Source of the DNA: JBGSUZ01 sp963677505
Lineage (GTDB): Bacteria; Bacillota; Clostridia; Peptostreptococcales; Acidaminobacteraceae
Direction of reading: 5' to 3'
Length of the DNA: 57,338 nucleotides
NCBI GenBank assembly: GCA_963677505.2
Contig: CAXXWB010000013.1
Coordinates: 1-57,338, forward strand
Notes under the pieces: generated by a model
Seen by the model: the letters and a program-made list of their open reading frames with translations, nothing else
What the model was told of the DNA's origin: nothing
Databases searched by the model: none
Part shown: positions 43,644 to 51,728 of the stretch, one piece after another
Numbering within the stretch: the first letter of the stretch is position 1
Layout: each line of letters starts with the position of its first letter
Made by a program: the position numbers and the translations under genes

Positions 43644-46539
43644 TGCTGAAAAACTCCTTGAAGGCTTACATACAGGGTTTATAGATGAAAAGATGCCATC
43701 CAGCGACGCCTACCAACCTCGTTTATTAGTCAATGACCACAAGAGAGGAAAGAAGGTACTGACAAGCATTCTTCAAGAACTGAATCAATGCAATGAATTT
43801 TATTTTTCCGTCGCCTTTGTGACCAATAGTGGGGTTGCATCCCTTATAAATGTTCTTAAAGTACTAGAAGAAAAGGGCGTGAAGGGCAAAATACTGGCTT
43901 CCCAATATCAAAATTTTACGGAGCCCAGAGCTTTAAAACGCTTGCTAGGGCTTAAAAATATTGAACTTCGTATTGTAACAGAAGGGAATTTCCATGCCAA
44001 AGGTTATCTGTTTAAAAAAGAGTCAGAGTACTCCTTTATTATTGGAAGCAGTAACTTAACTCAAAATGCCTTAAGCAGCAACAAAGAGTGGAATGTAAAA
44101 TTGTCTTCCATGAATAATGGTGCATTAATTCTGAATACCCTTAAAGAGTTCGAATATACCTTCGATAATGCAACGGTTGTCAGTGAGTTTTGGATTGACC
44201 AATACAGCAAAATTTATCAAGAAAACCGACGTCAAAAGGATACCTTTAAAGGTCATGAGGGTGAACTTTTGGTTGCAGAAGAAAATGTTTCCTATTTGAA
44301 TAGAATTAGTCCCAATAAAATGCAAATAGAAGCCCTTTATAGTTTGGAAAATTTGAGACTGAGCAACAAGAAAAAAGCCTTGCTCATATCGGCTACTGGA
44401 ACGGGTAAGACCTATTTGTCAGCTTTTGATGTGAAAAATGTCAATCCTAAAAAGTTCTTATTTGTAGTTCACAGAGAAAATATTGCCAAGGCAGCCATGA
44501 AGAGTTACAGGGCGATTTTAGGGCATTCCGCCAAAATGGGTTTGCTAACAGGTTATTCTAAGTGTCCTGATGCGGATTATATCTTTTCAACCATACAAAC
44601 CTTGTCTAAAACAGATACCTTATATAGTTTTAAAGAGAATCATTTTGATTATATTGTTATAGATGAAGTTCACCGTTCGGGCGCAAATACCTATCAAAAA
44701 GTACTCGAACATTTCCAGCCGGAATTTTTGCTAGGCATGTCAGCAACCCCTGAAAGAACCGATGGCTTCGATATTTTTAAAGCCTTTGATTATAATATTG
44801 CCTATGAAATAAGACTGAACCGAGCGTTGGAAGAAAAAATGCTTTCACCTTTTCATTATTATGGTGTTGGCGATATTGTCATCGATGGGGAATTAATGAA
44901 GGAACAAGCCGCTTTTAATAAATTGGTTTGTGAAGAACGTGTCAATAAAATCATTAAATATGCAGAACTTTACGGTTGCGACAGAGGTAGGGTTAAAGGG
45001 CTTGTTTTCTGCAGTCGCGTAGAAGAGGCCAGAGAACTTTCGCAAGCTTTTAACCTGAGGGGCTATAAAACCATTGCCTTAGATGGTTCTACCAGTGAAG
45101 ATTTAAGAGAAAAGAGTATTGAACGCCTTGAAGAAGATCATGGAATGGATCTATTAGATTATCTGTTTACGGTAGATATTTTTAATGAAGGGGTAGACAT
45201 ACCTTCGGTTAATCAAATCATAATGCTCAGACCTACCCAATCTGCGATTGTATTTGTTCAACAGTTGGGCAGAGGCCTCAGAAAATGCGGCGGGAAAGAG
45301 TATTTAACAGTCATTGACTTTATTGGCAACTATTCAAATAACTATTTAGTGCCAATTGCTCTTTATGGCGATAATTCTTATAACAAGGATAGCATTAGAA
45401 AACTCATGAACAGCGGGAGCAGTTTTATCCCTGGCGCTTCAACCATTAACTTCGACACCATCAGCAACCAAAAAATTTATGAAGCCATAAATATGGCAAA
45501 GTTGTCGTTAAAAAAGGATTTAACCAATGACTATAAATTGCTTAAGTACAAATTAGGCAAAATTCCAACCATGATGGACTTTGCACTTCACGGCAGTAGA
45601 GACCCTTTTGCCTTTGTGATTTATGAAGGGTCATATTACGCATTTGTTGCTGAAAATGAAATAGAAGTGAATGGTGTAATGACTTCAAAGGAAATGAAAT
45701 TATTAGAGTTTTACTCTAAAGAAGTGTTGAATGGCAAACGGATTGAAGAAACCATTATTTTGGAAATTTTAATTGAACAGGGCAGCACCTCTTTTGAAAA
45801 AATTATAGACGCTATTAATGATAAATACCATTATACGCCAGAGATTAAAACCATTCGGTCAGCCATTTCTTTACTCAATGGACAATTTTTTAAAGAACAA
45901 GATCAACAAAAATATGGAATTGAAAACACCATAGTCTGTTCTAACAATGAATTATCTTTATCAATACAATTTAACAACGCTTTAGAAAATAAGTATTTTA
46001 AAGCCTATATAAAAGATGCGATGGCGTATGCTCAACATCAATTTGAAAGCCATTATTCTCCTGAACGATTCAAGAACGGATTCATTCTATATCAGAAATA
46101 TTCTAGAAAAGACGCCTGTCGAATTTTAGGTTGGGAGAAAGATGAATCCTCAACCGTTTACGGTTATAGAATTAAATTCAACACCTGCCCCATCTTTGTC
46201 ACCTATCATAAAACCGATGAAATCAGCAGCAGTACCAAATATGAAGACCATTTTATTAACAAGGACCAATTTAATTGGATGACTAGAAACAAGGTCACAC
46301 TGGAGTCAACAGAAGTCGTTCAGCTTAAAAATCATCAAGAGGGTTTCAGAATACCCTTATTTGTAAAGAAAAGTGATGGCGAGGGCAGTGACTTCTATTA
46401 TATGGGGGACATGGCACCTATGGACTTCATTCAAAAGACTATCAAGAATGACAAAGGTGCTGAACTTCCAATAGTCAACATCAAGTTTAAAATGCTCTCA
46501 TCGGTGGATGAGGCGATGATGGGGTATTTGGAGGGGTAA
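43636..46539 (+). CDS. SauUSI-like PLD nuclease-SF2 helicase with DUF3427 (probable type IV restriction enzyme)
   Basis: 967 aa. N-terminal phospholipase-D-type nuclease (~25-165) with one HKD half-site: His120, Lys122 in FHAKGYLF and GSSN (138-140) after it. SF2 helicase: Walker A ATGTGKT (Lys258), DEVH (343-346), LGMSATPERTDG, motif VI QQLGRGLRKC. C-terminal DUF3427 region (~640-960) with YGYRIKFNTCPIFVTYHK. Length, order and DUF3427 match SauUSI, an enzyme of about 950 aa that cleaves DNA carrying 5-methylcytosine or hydroxymethylcytosine in S. aureus. The C-terminal region would be the target-recognition part. Overlaps the Nudix gene by 8 nt, so they are translationally coupled. Confidence 0.9.
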   Translation: MNSAEKLLEGLHTGFIDEKMPSSDAYQPRLLVNDHKRGKKVLTSILQELNQCNEFYFSVAFVTNSGVASLINVLKVLEEKGVKGKILASQYQNFTEPRALKRLLGLKNIELRIVTEGNFHAKGYLFKKESEYSFIIGSSNLTQNALSSNKEWNVKLSSMNNGALILNTLKEFEYTFDNATVVSEFWIDQYSKIYQENRRQKDTFKGHEGELLVAEENVSYLNRISPNKMQIEALYSLENLRLSNKKKALLISATGTGKTYLSAFDVKNVNPKKFLFVVHRENIAKAAMKSYRAILGHSAKMGLLTGYSKCPDADYIFSTIQTLSKTDTLYSFKENHFDYIVIDEVHRSGANTYQKVLEHFQPEFLLGMSATPERTDGFDIFKAFDYNIAYEIRLNRALEEKMLSPFHYYGVGDIVIDGELMKEQAAFNKLVCEERVNKIIKYAELYGCDRGRVKGLVFCSRVEEARELSQAFNLRGYKTIALDGSTSEDLREKSIERLEEDHGMDLLDYLFTVDIFNEGVDIPSVNQIIMLRPTQSAIVFVQQLGRGLRKCGGKEYLTVIDFIGNYSNNYLVPIALYGDNSYNKDSIRKLMNSGSSFIPGASTINFDTISNQKIYEAINMAKLSLKKDLTNDYKLLKYKLGKIPTMMDFALHGSRDPFAFVIYEGSYYAFVAENEIEVNGVMTSKEMKLLEFYSKEVLNGKRIEETIILEILIEQGSTSFEKIIDAINDKYHYTPEIKTIRSAISLLNGQFFKEQDQQKYGIENTIVCSNNELSLSIQFNNALENKYFKAYIKDAMAYAQHQFESHYSPERFKNGFILYQKYSRKDACRILGWEKDESSTVYGYRIKFNTCPIFVTYHKTDEISSSTKYEDHFINKDQFNWMTRNKVTLESTEVVQLKNHQEGFRIPLFVKKSDGEGSDFYYMGDMAPMDFIQKTIKNDKGAELPIVNIKFKMLSSVDEAMMGYLEG

Positions 46540-46725
46540 GATGTTTATCGTTCATGTAACAGCAGAAAATCAAATTCTGTACCATCAGAAAGGGAATTAG
46601 AATTCTTAAAAGAGAGAAATCATAGACTGTTGGAAATTATGAAAAATGAACCCTCAAAGATTCCCCATAACAGCACTTCTGTACTTAGATCACACTGAAA
46701 AATCTTAACGTGAAAGGGTGTTTAA

Positions 46726-47763
46726 ATGCTATCTCATTGGTCACAGGAACTACAGAAAATAAAAGCTTTTCGAGCCTTTAGCCGCAGCTGTGAACTAGAG
46801 GGTCTGCCCATCAGTATTCTCGGCTTTACCCATACCGAAGAAGGCGTGGATTTGCACTTCTTAAGTTATTCACCAGCTAATCGAGAACCCGTTTATATGG
46901 ACTTCGACAAAGTCCAGACCCATAGGGAAGAAATGATTTCCCAGTATAAACCTGAAGATCAACCTTACCTATGGGCCAGAACAGTATATTTTGGCAACAG
47001 GGACGTTCACGTAAAGAGTTCCCATGGGAGTGCCCTAGGAGCAGGACAGTTAGGTTCAGATTGGATTCTGTCTGAAGCCCTAAGACAGGGGTGGGATTGG
47101 AAGCCTTTTGAAGACTATGTGCTGATGGATTTGAGTCTGACGACCATGTCGTTGGAAATAGATTTTTTAGAACTGGAAGAACTGTTAAAGGAACCTAAAA
47201 TAAGGCTAGAGAGAGATGAAACCCACAAGACTTATTTGGCAGAAGCAACTTTTGAACTGCCTACGCTTGGCAAGTTTGCTGAGCTAGTGACTTTAGATTT
47301 GGCAGATTACCTGCCGAATTTGGAAGGGGTTATTGTCTTACATGGCATAGAACTGAGAGACATGTGGAAAGACTTTGAGGCCATCTACGAAGAACATCGA
47401 AGGAGAGGCACTTTTACGGAAGAAGAGCTGGACGCCTTTATTCAAGAAAATGAGGAAAGTTTCGAGCATTACTGTCCAAGAGGCATGTGTTTCCCTGTTG
47501 TCAACTATGAGTCAGCGCCAGAGATTTCAATACAGTGCTACGCCACAGACTATTTGGAAACAGTGATCTCAAGACAATACAGTAACAGCGCATCTGCCAT
47601 GAGTATTATGCTGAAAACCGACGGTGAGTTGGGTTTAAGAGGCCTTCCGCTTAAAAATGACGTGATTCAGTACGCTATGCACCCAGATGCAAAGCGTCTT
47701 AAATTTGAAGTGTTTTATGTCCATCAGAGACTGCCCTTGACGGATATTGTCTTTGAGGGGTAG
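46726..47763 (+). CDS. Unrecognised 345-aa protein
   Basis: 345 aa, acidic, no signal peptide, no membrane helix, no motif that I can name. It is rich in Glu, Leu and aromatic residues and seems globular with mixed secondary structure. The middle holds a long Glu/Arg-rich helix (EAIYEEHRRRGTFTEEELDAFIQENEESF) followed by Cys274 and Cys279 in YCPRGMCFP, a possible metal or disulfide site. GAAAGGGTG ribosome site. It sits between the type IV restriction gene and a MazG-like gene, 24 nt from the latter. Real by ribosome site, length and codon pattern; function open. Confidence 0.75.
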   Translation: MLSHWSQELQKIKAFRAFSRSCELEGLPISILGFTHTEEGVDLHFLSYSPANREPVYMDFDKVQTHREEMISQYKPEDQPYLWARTVYFGNRDVHVKSSHGSALGAGQLGSDWILSEALRQGWDWKPFEDYVLMDLSLTTMSLEIDFLELEELLKEPKIRLERDETHKTYLAEATFELPTLGKFAELVTLDLADYLPNLEGVIVLHGIELRDMWKDFEAIYEEHRRRGTFTEEELDAFIQENEESFEHYCPRGMCFPVVNYESAPEISIQCYATDYLETVISRQYSNSASAMSIMLKTDGELGLRGLPLKNDVIQYAMHPDAKRLKFEVFYVHQRLPLTDIVFEG

Positions 47764-47787
47764 GGGGTCCAAATGGAAAGGAGACCT

Positions 47788-48108
47788 ATGGCTAAAATCA
47801 TCTACAACAAACTCGTAAGAGACAAAATACCAGAAGTGATTCAATCCACTGGGAAAACTTGCGAGATAAAAGTCATCCAAGGGGAAGCCCTTAAAACAGC
47901 CCTTGTACTTAAGTTAAAAGAAGAAGTAACTGAGTTTGAAGAAGCCCATTCCATGGAGGAGATGGCAGATATCCTTGAGGTTGTAGAAGGGTTATGCAAA
48001 TTCCATAATTGGAGAATAGAAGATGTTTTGTCTGTCAAAGAAACAAAGAAACAACAACGCGGTGGGTTTGATCTAGGCATAATGCTGTTAGAAACAAATG
48101 AAAAGTAA
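47788..48108 (+). CDS. MazG-like nucleotide pyrophosphohydrolase
   Basis: 106 aa from the ATG at 47788 (AAGGAG just upstream; the ATG at 47773 is possible). Opens with YNKLVRDKIPEVI, the signature of the small all-alpha pyrophosphohydrolases (MazG/HisE-like superfamily, often annotated phosphoribosyl-ATP pyrophosphohydrolase-like). Metal ligands are visible as EEVTEFEE and then EEMADILEVVE, the ExxE/ExxD pattern. The usual C-terminal KxxxRGGFxxGIxL motif is present. It probably clears non-canonical NTPs. Second nucleotide-sanitising gene in this island, after the Nudix at 43.2 kb. Confidence 0.88.
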   Translation: MAKIIYNKLVRDKIPEVIQSTGKTCEIKVIQGEALKTALVLKLKEEVTEFEEAHSMEEMADILEVVEGLCKFHNWRIEDVLSVKETKKQQRGGFDLGIMLLETNEK

Positions 48109-48148
48109 TATCAATAAATACCAGATTAGATAGGATTGGAGACCTCAA

Positions 48149-48835
48149 ATGAACATCATCATATTTGCAATTTCAGCAGCATTTCCCCTACTGATTATAT
48201 TTGGCTTTGTCATGCTTATAGTTTACATAGTGAAGAACAAACGAACTTATCAACCAGAAAAAAAGCCTATTGCGTGGCCTTATGGTTCTAGAACTGTCGC
48301 GTTAAATAGTGCTGAAATTTCCTTATACAAAGCGCTCAAACAACATTTACCATCATCGGCAATCATTTGTCCTAAAATGAATTTAAAGGATATTTTATTC
48401 GTGAAAGAACAGCAAGGCAATAGTTTTCAGTACTATTACAAGCGACTGGTCTATCATACGGCGGATTTTATGTTGCTTTCAGAAGTAGATTTTAAGCCCA
48501 TTTGTGGCATTTTATCTGGCGCTGGAAAAGATGATAAAAGACTTACTGAAATTCAAAATATGAAGCAAGTCTTTAATGCGGCTGGTGTTCCTTTGTTAGT
48601 AATAGATTCTAAAAGCAGTTATAGTGCTGCGGATATTGAAAGTCATTTGGGCAAGTTTTTCAAGTTTGAAACTGTTGTGGTAGAGTTAGAACCATCATCG
48701 GACAAAAAGGTATTGTGCCCTAAATGCGGTGAAGAAATGATTAAGCGGACTGCTAAACAAGGAGAAAATCAAGGCAAAGTGTTTTATGGTTGCTCCAAAT
48801 ACCCAGCGTGCAAGGGAATTGTCAATTTAACGTAA
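48149..48835 (+). CDS. Membrane-anchored degenerate DUF2726 domain with topoisomerase-type zinc ribbon
   Basis: 228 aa. N-terminal transmembrane helix (~8-28, AAFPLLIIFGFVMLIVYIV). Then a DUF2726-like (PD-(D/E)XK-fold) domain (~45-185): NSAEISLYKALKQHL, HTADFMLLSEVDFKP, and MKQVFNAAGVPLLVID. The Asp in ADF is kept, but where the fold normally has an acidic E/D pair the text is CGILSGAG, so nuclease activity looks lost. The C-terminal ribbon has CPKCGEEM...GCSKYPACKG, the zf-C4 type of topoisomerase I tails. GGAG ribosome site. Lies 50 nt before a helicase that carries an apparently intact DUF2726. Confidence 0.85.
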   Translation: MNIIIFAISAAFPLLIIFGFVMLIVYIVKNKRTYQPEKKPIAWPYGSRTVALNSAEISLYKALKQHLPSSAIICPKMNLKDILFVKEQQGNSFQYYYKRLVYHTADFMLLSEVDFKPICGILSGAGKDDKRLTEIQNMKQVFNAAGVPLLVIDSKSSYSAADIESHLGKFFKFETVVVELEPSSDKKVLCPKCGEEMIKRTAKQGENQGKVFYGCSKYPACKGIVNLT

Positions 48836-48884
48836 GACGTGAGGTCGGGCGCAGAAGCAAATAGGTAGGCGAAAGGCGAAGAAA

Positions 48885-51728
48885 ATGGAAGATCAAGCAC
48901 AACTGATATTAATACGCAATAAAGATACTAACCAATTTGAGGACGCAACAGATTCGATCAATCGTTTTGATTGGCTGGAAAATAATACCAAAATAGAAAT
49001 TCAGTATATAGCAGGGAATCGTTGTTATACCTATGCGGCAAGTCGGGTCAAAGTCTTGGCGTTGAAAGGCACTATTGGAGTGACAGACGAAATAATCCTT
49101 GAAGAGGGCGTACCCATAGACGCAGTAGAAACGATTTTGGATTATGATAGCCATATTAAAATAGTGACGTGTTCGGGTGATTCTAAGGTCATAGAGAAGA
49201 AACTATTACGCTTAGAGAAGTCTATGTCTGAAACTGAGGAGACTAAACGGGTTAAAGTCTATTTTGAACAATTATTTGTCATGCTTACAAAACTACAAAC
49301 GGCAAAACCTAATTCGGAAACGATCGAGAATGAAGAGAACCCCAAAATGTCATTCTTGGAATTTCAGTTTAATAAAGTTTTGAGAATTTCAGAAAGTTCG
49401 GTTTTAGGTCATTATTTGGGACGAAAGCCACCAGTAACTTATTCCGATGAAGAACCACTTATTTTTCCCTTCAGCTTTAATTTGAGCCAGAAGGAAGCGG
49501 TTACAAATGCACTCACCCATCAAGTGAGTATAGTGCAAGGGCCTCCAGGTACTGGGAAAACTCAGACAATATTAAATCTTCTGGCAAACTTATTGCTGCG
49601 GGGTAAGCATGTCGCGGTGGTTTCAAATAATAATTCTCCTGTCGAGAATGTTATAGAAAAATTAGAAAAGTATGGTTACGGTTATTTAATTGCTCAACTT
49701 GGAAGTGGCGAAAATCAGGAGCGTTTTTTTGAAAGAGAAATGCATACGTTACCAGACTTTGAAACCTATGTAATTTCAGAGGAGGAAAGGCTGAAATTAG
49801 AAGCTGAACTGGTAAACCTCATGTCACAACTGGAAAATCTGTTAAAAGTTCAAAACCAGTTAGCCTGTTCAAAGGAAATGCTGATAAAATACCAGACAGA
49901 GCGCACTCATTATGAGTCCGTTAATAATGAAACCCATGTTTATCCTAGTGAAATTTCAATACGTAAAAAATGGTCTAAAGATAAGCTTTTCCAGTTGGTA
50001 CAAGAGTTAGAATCCGTTACAGGTATAGATTATAAGTTGACGATTCTTCAAAAGGTGCAATATTTTCTTGATTTTGGTATTTACAATTTCAATAAAATTG
50101 AAGGCGATGCACTCGAACTGATTAAGTCCAGTTACCAGTTGTTTTATAATCAAAGCATTGAGCTGTTAAGTAGTGAAATAGCAGGCTGTGAGTTGACGCT
50201 CCAAAGTGGCAATATGTCTCAATTAATGGAACGTTATACTGAAGTTTCTGAAAGCCTCTTTAAGAATGCCCTAGGAAAAATGGATTTATCACTTTATAAT
50301 CAGTCGTATACAAAGAAAGAGTATCTCAAACAATACAGGACATTTAAAAAGCGTTATCCGATTGCAACCAGTACAACACACTCTCTTTTAAGTTCATGTC
50401 CTAAACAATATAAATTTGACTGGGTCATAACAGATGAGTCTTCTCAAGTAGACCTAATGACCGCATATTTGACCATGTCTGCTGCAAACAATATGGTTGT
50501 TGTGGGTGACCCGCAACAATTGAATCAGATCCCTGAGAAGCTATTAGTACCTAAAAGCGATGTACTTAGTTTTGATATGGGTTTGTCAGAGGTCTATAAT
50601 TACGCCACCAAGAATATGATTACATCGATTATGGGCGTATTTGGTGAAAGTGTTCCAATGACGCGCCTTACAGAACATTACAGATGTCACCCTCAGGTGA
50701 TCAGGTATTGCAATGAAAAATATTATGACAATACACTTGTCATTATGACGGAAGGTCACTATGACGACAAGGTGCTTAAACTTGTAAAGACGGCACCGGG
50801 AAATCATGCGCGAAATCTTGGCAACACTTGGTTTAATACAAGGCAAGCAGAAATCATAAGAGATGAAGTACTCGGTTGTATCAATGACGGAGCGTATAAT
50901 CCTGAAACTATTGGCATTATTGCACCTTACAGATGTCAGGTTGAAGAAATTGAAAAGCACATTAAAGCACCTAAGATTGCAGTGGACAGTGTTCATAAAT
51001 TCCAAGGGCGTGAGAAGGACACTATTATATTTTCAACCACTGTCAATGAGCTCAACAATTTCGTAGATCAACCTGAACTTGTAAATGTGGCTGTTTCAAG
51101 GGCTGTGAAAGAGCTTGTGGTGCTTTGTCCTTCTAATGGGTTCAAGCAGCACGGCAGTCATATTGGAGACTTGATTCGGCATATGGAATACAACGCTATT
51201 TGTTCAGAAGTTGTAATAAGCGCTAAAACATCTGTATTTGACCTGCTTTACAATGAGTATTCGGAACACTTGCTTTCCTATCAAAAGAAGGTTAAAGAAG
51301 TGAGTGACGTGGCATCTGAAAATGTACTTTATGCAGTCATTGAAGAACTTTTAGAAGAAGAACGGTTTAATTCCTTTAAATGTGTTCTGCACACGCCACT
51401 TCACGGAATTGTTGGGGACTTTAGCCTTTTAACCGATGAAGAAACTCGTTTTGCAAAGCACCCAAATGCCCATGTAGATTTTCTGATTTATAACCGACAT
51501 GATAAGGAACCCGTTCTTGCAGTAGAAGTTGACGGGTTTGCCTTCCACAAAAATTCTCCTGAACAGTTGGTCAGAGACGAAAAGAAAAATTCAATACTAG
51601 AGAAAATCGGCTTGCCACTGATCCGTCTTGCAACCTATGAAAGTGGAGAGCGGGAACGGCTATGCGTGGGTCTTGAAAAAGTAATTAGTGGGGGATCATA
51701 CCCCGCCACCATTAAAGGAGAAAAATGA
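48885..51728 (+). CDS. SF1 (UPF1-like) helicase with C-terminal DUF2726 nuclease-like domain
   Basis: 947 aa. N-terminal beta-rich region (~1-110), then SF1 motor: Walker A GPPGTGKT (219-226, Lys225), motif II DESS (517-520), VVVGDPQQLNQIP, RLTEHYRCHP, HKFQGREKDTIIFS and VAVSRA. The C-terminus (~790-930) is a DUF2726/Vsr-like domain with HVDFLIYN, AVEVDGFAFH and RDEKKNSILEKIGLPLIRL, where the Asp and ExD nuclease residues are kept. A fused helicase-nuclease is expected for DNA repair or defence. The ribosome site GGCGAAGAA is weak. Its stop overlaps the flavoprotein start by 4 nt (ATGA). Confidence 0.9.
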   Translation: MEDQAQLILIRNKDTNQFEDATDSINRFDWLENNTKIEIQYIAGNRCYTYAASRVKVLALKGTIGVTDEIILEEGVPIDAVETILDYDSHIKIVTCSGDSKVIEKKLLRLEKSMSETEETKRVKVYFEQLFVMLTKLQTAKPNSETIENEENPKMSFLEFQFNKVLRISESSVLGHYLGRKPPVTYSDEEPLIFPFSFNLSQKEAVTNALTHQVSIVQGPPGTGKTQTILNLLANLLLRGKHVAVVSNNNSPVENVIEKLEKYGYGYLIAQLGSGENQERFFEREMHTLPDFETYVISEEERLKLEAELVNLMSQLENLLKVQNQLACSKEMLIKYQTERTHYESVNNETHVYPSEISIRKKWSKDKLFQLVQELESVTGIDYKLTILQKVQYFLDFGIYNFNKIEGDALELIKSSYQLFYNQSIELLSSEIAGCELTLQSGNMSQLMERYTEVSESLFKNALGKMDLSLYNQSYTKKEYLKQYRTFKKRYPIATSTTHSLLSSCPKQYKFDWVITDESSQVDLMTAYLTMSAANNMVVVGDPQQLNQIPEKLLVPKSDVLSFDMGLSEVYNYATKNMITSIMGVFGESVPMTRLTEHYRCHPQVIRYCNEKYYDNTLVIMTEGHYDDKVLKLVKTAPGNHARNLGNTWFNTRQAEIIRDEVLGCINDGAYNPETIGIIAPYRCQVEEIEKHIKAPKIAVDSVHKFQGREKDTIIFSTTVNELNNFVDQPELVNVAVSRAVKELVVLCPSNGFKQHGSHIGDLIRHMEYNAICSEVVISAKTSVFDLLYNEYSEHLLSYQKKVKEVSDVASENVLYAVIEELLEEERFNSFKCVLHTPLHGIVGDFSLLTDEETRFAKHPNAHVDFLIYNRHDKEPVLAVEVDGFAFHKNSPEQLVRDEKKNSILEKIGLPLIRLATYESGERERLCVGLEKVISGGSYPATIKGEK

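Noticed and set aside
46540..46698. Open stretch reading SERELEFLKERNHRLLEIMKN before the 345-aa gene
   Set aside because: No start codon with a ribosome site and no recognised family; may be a small gene remnant but cannot be supported.
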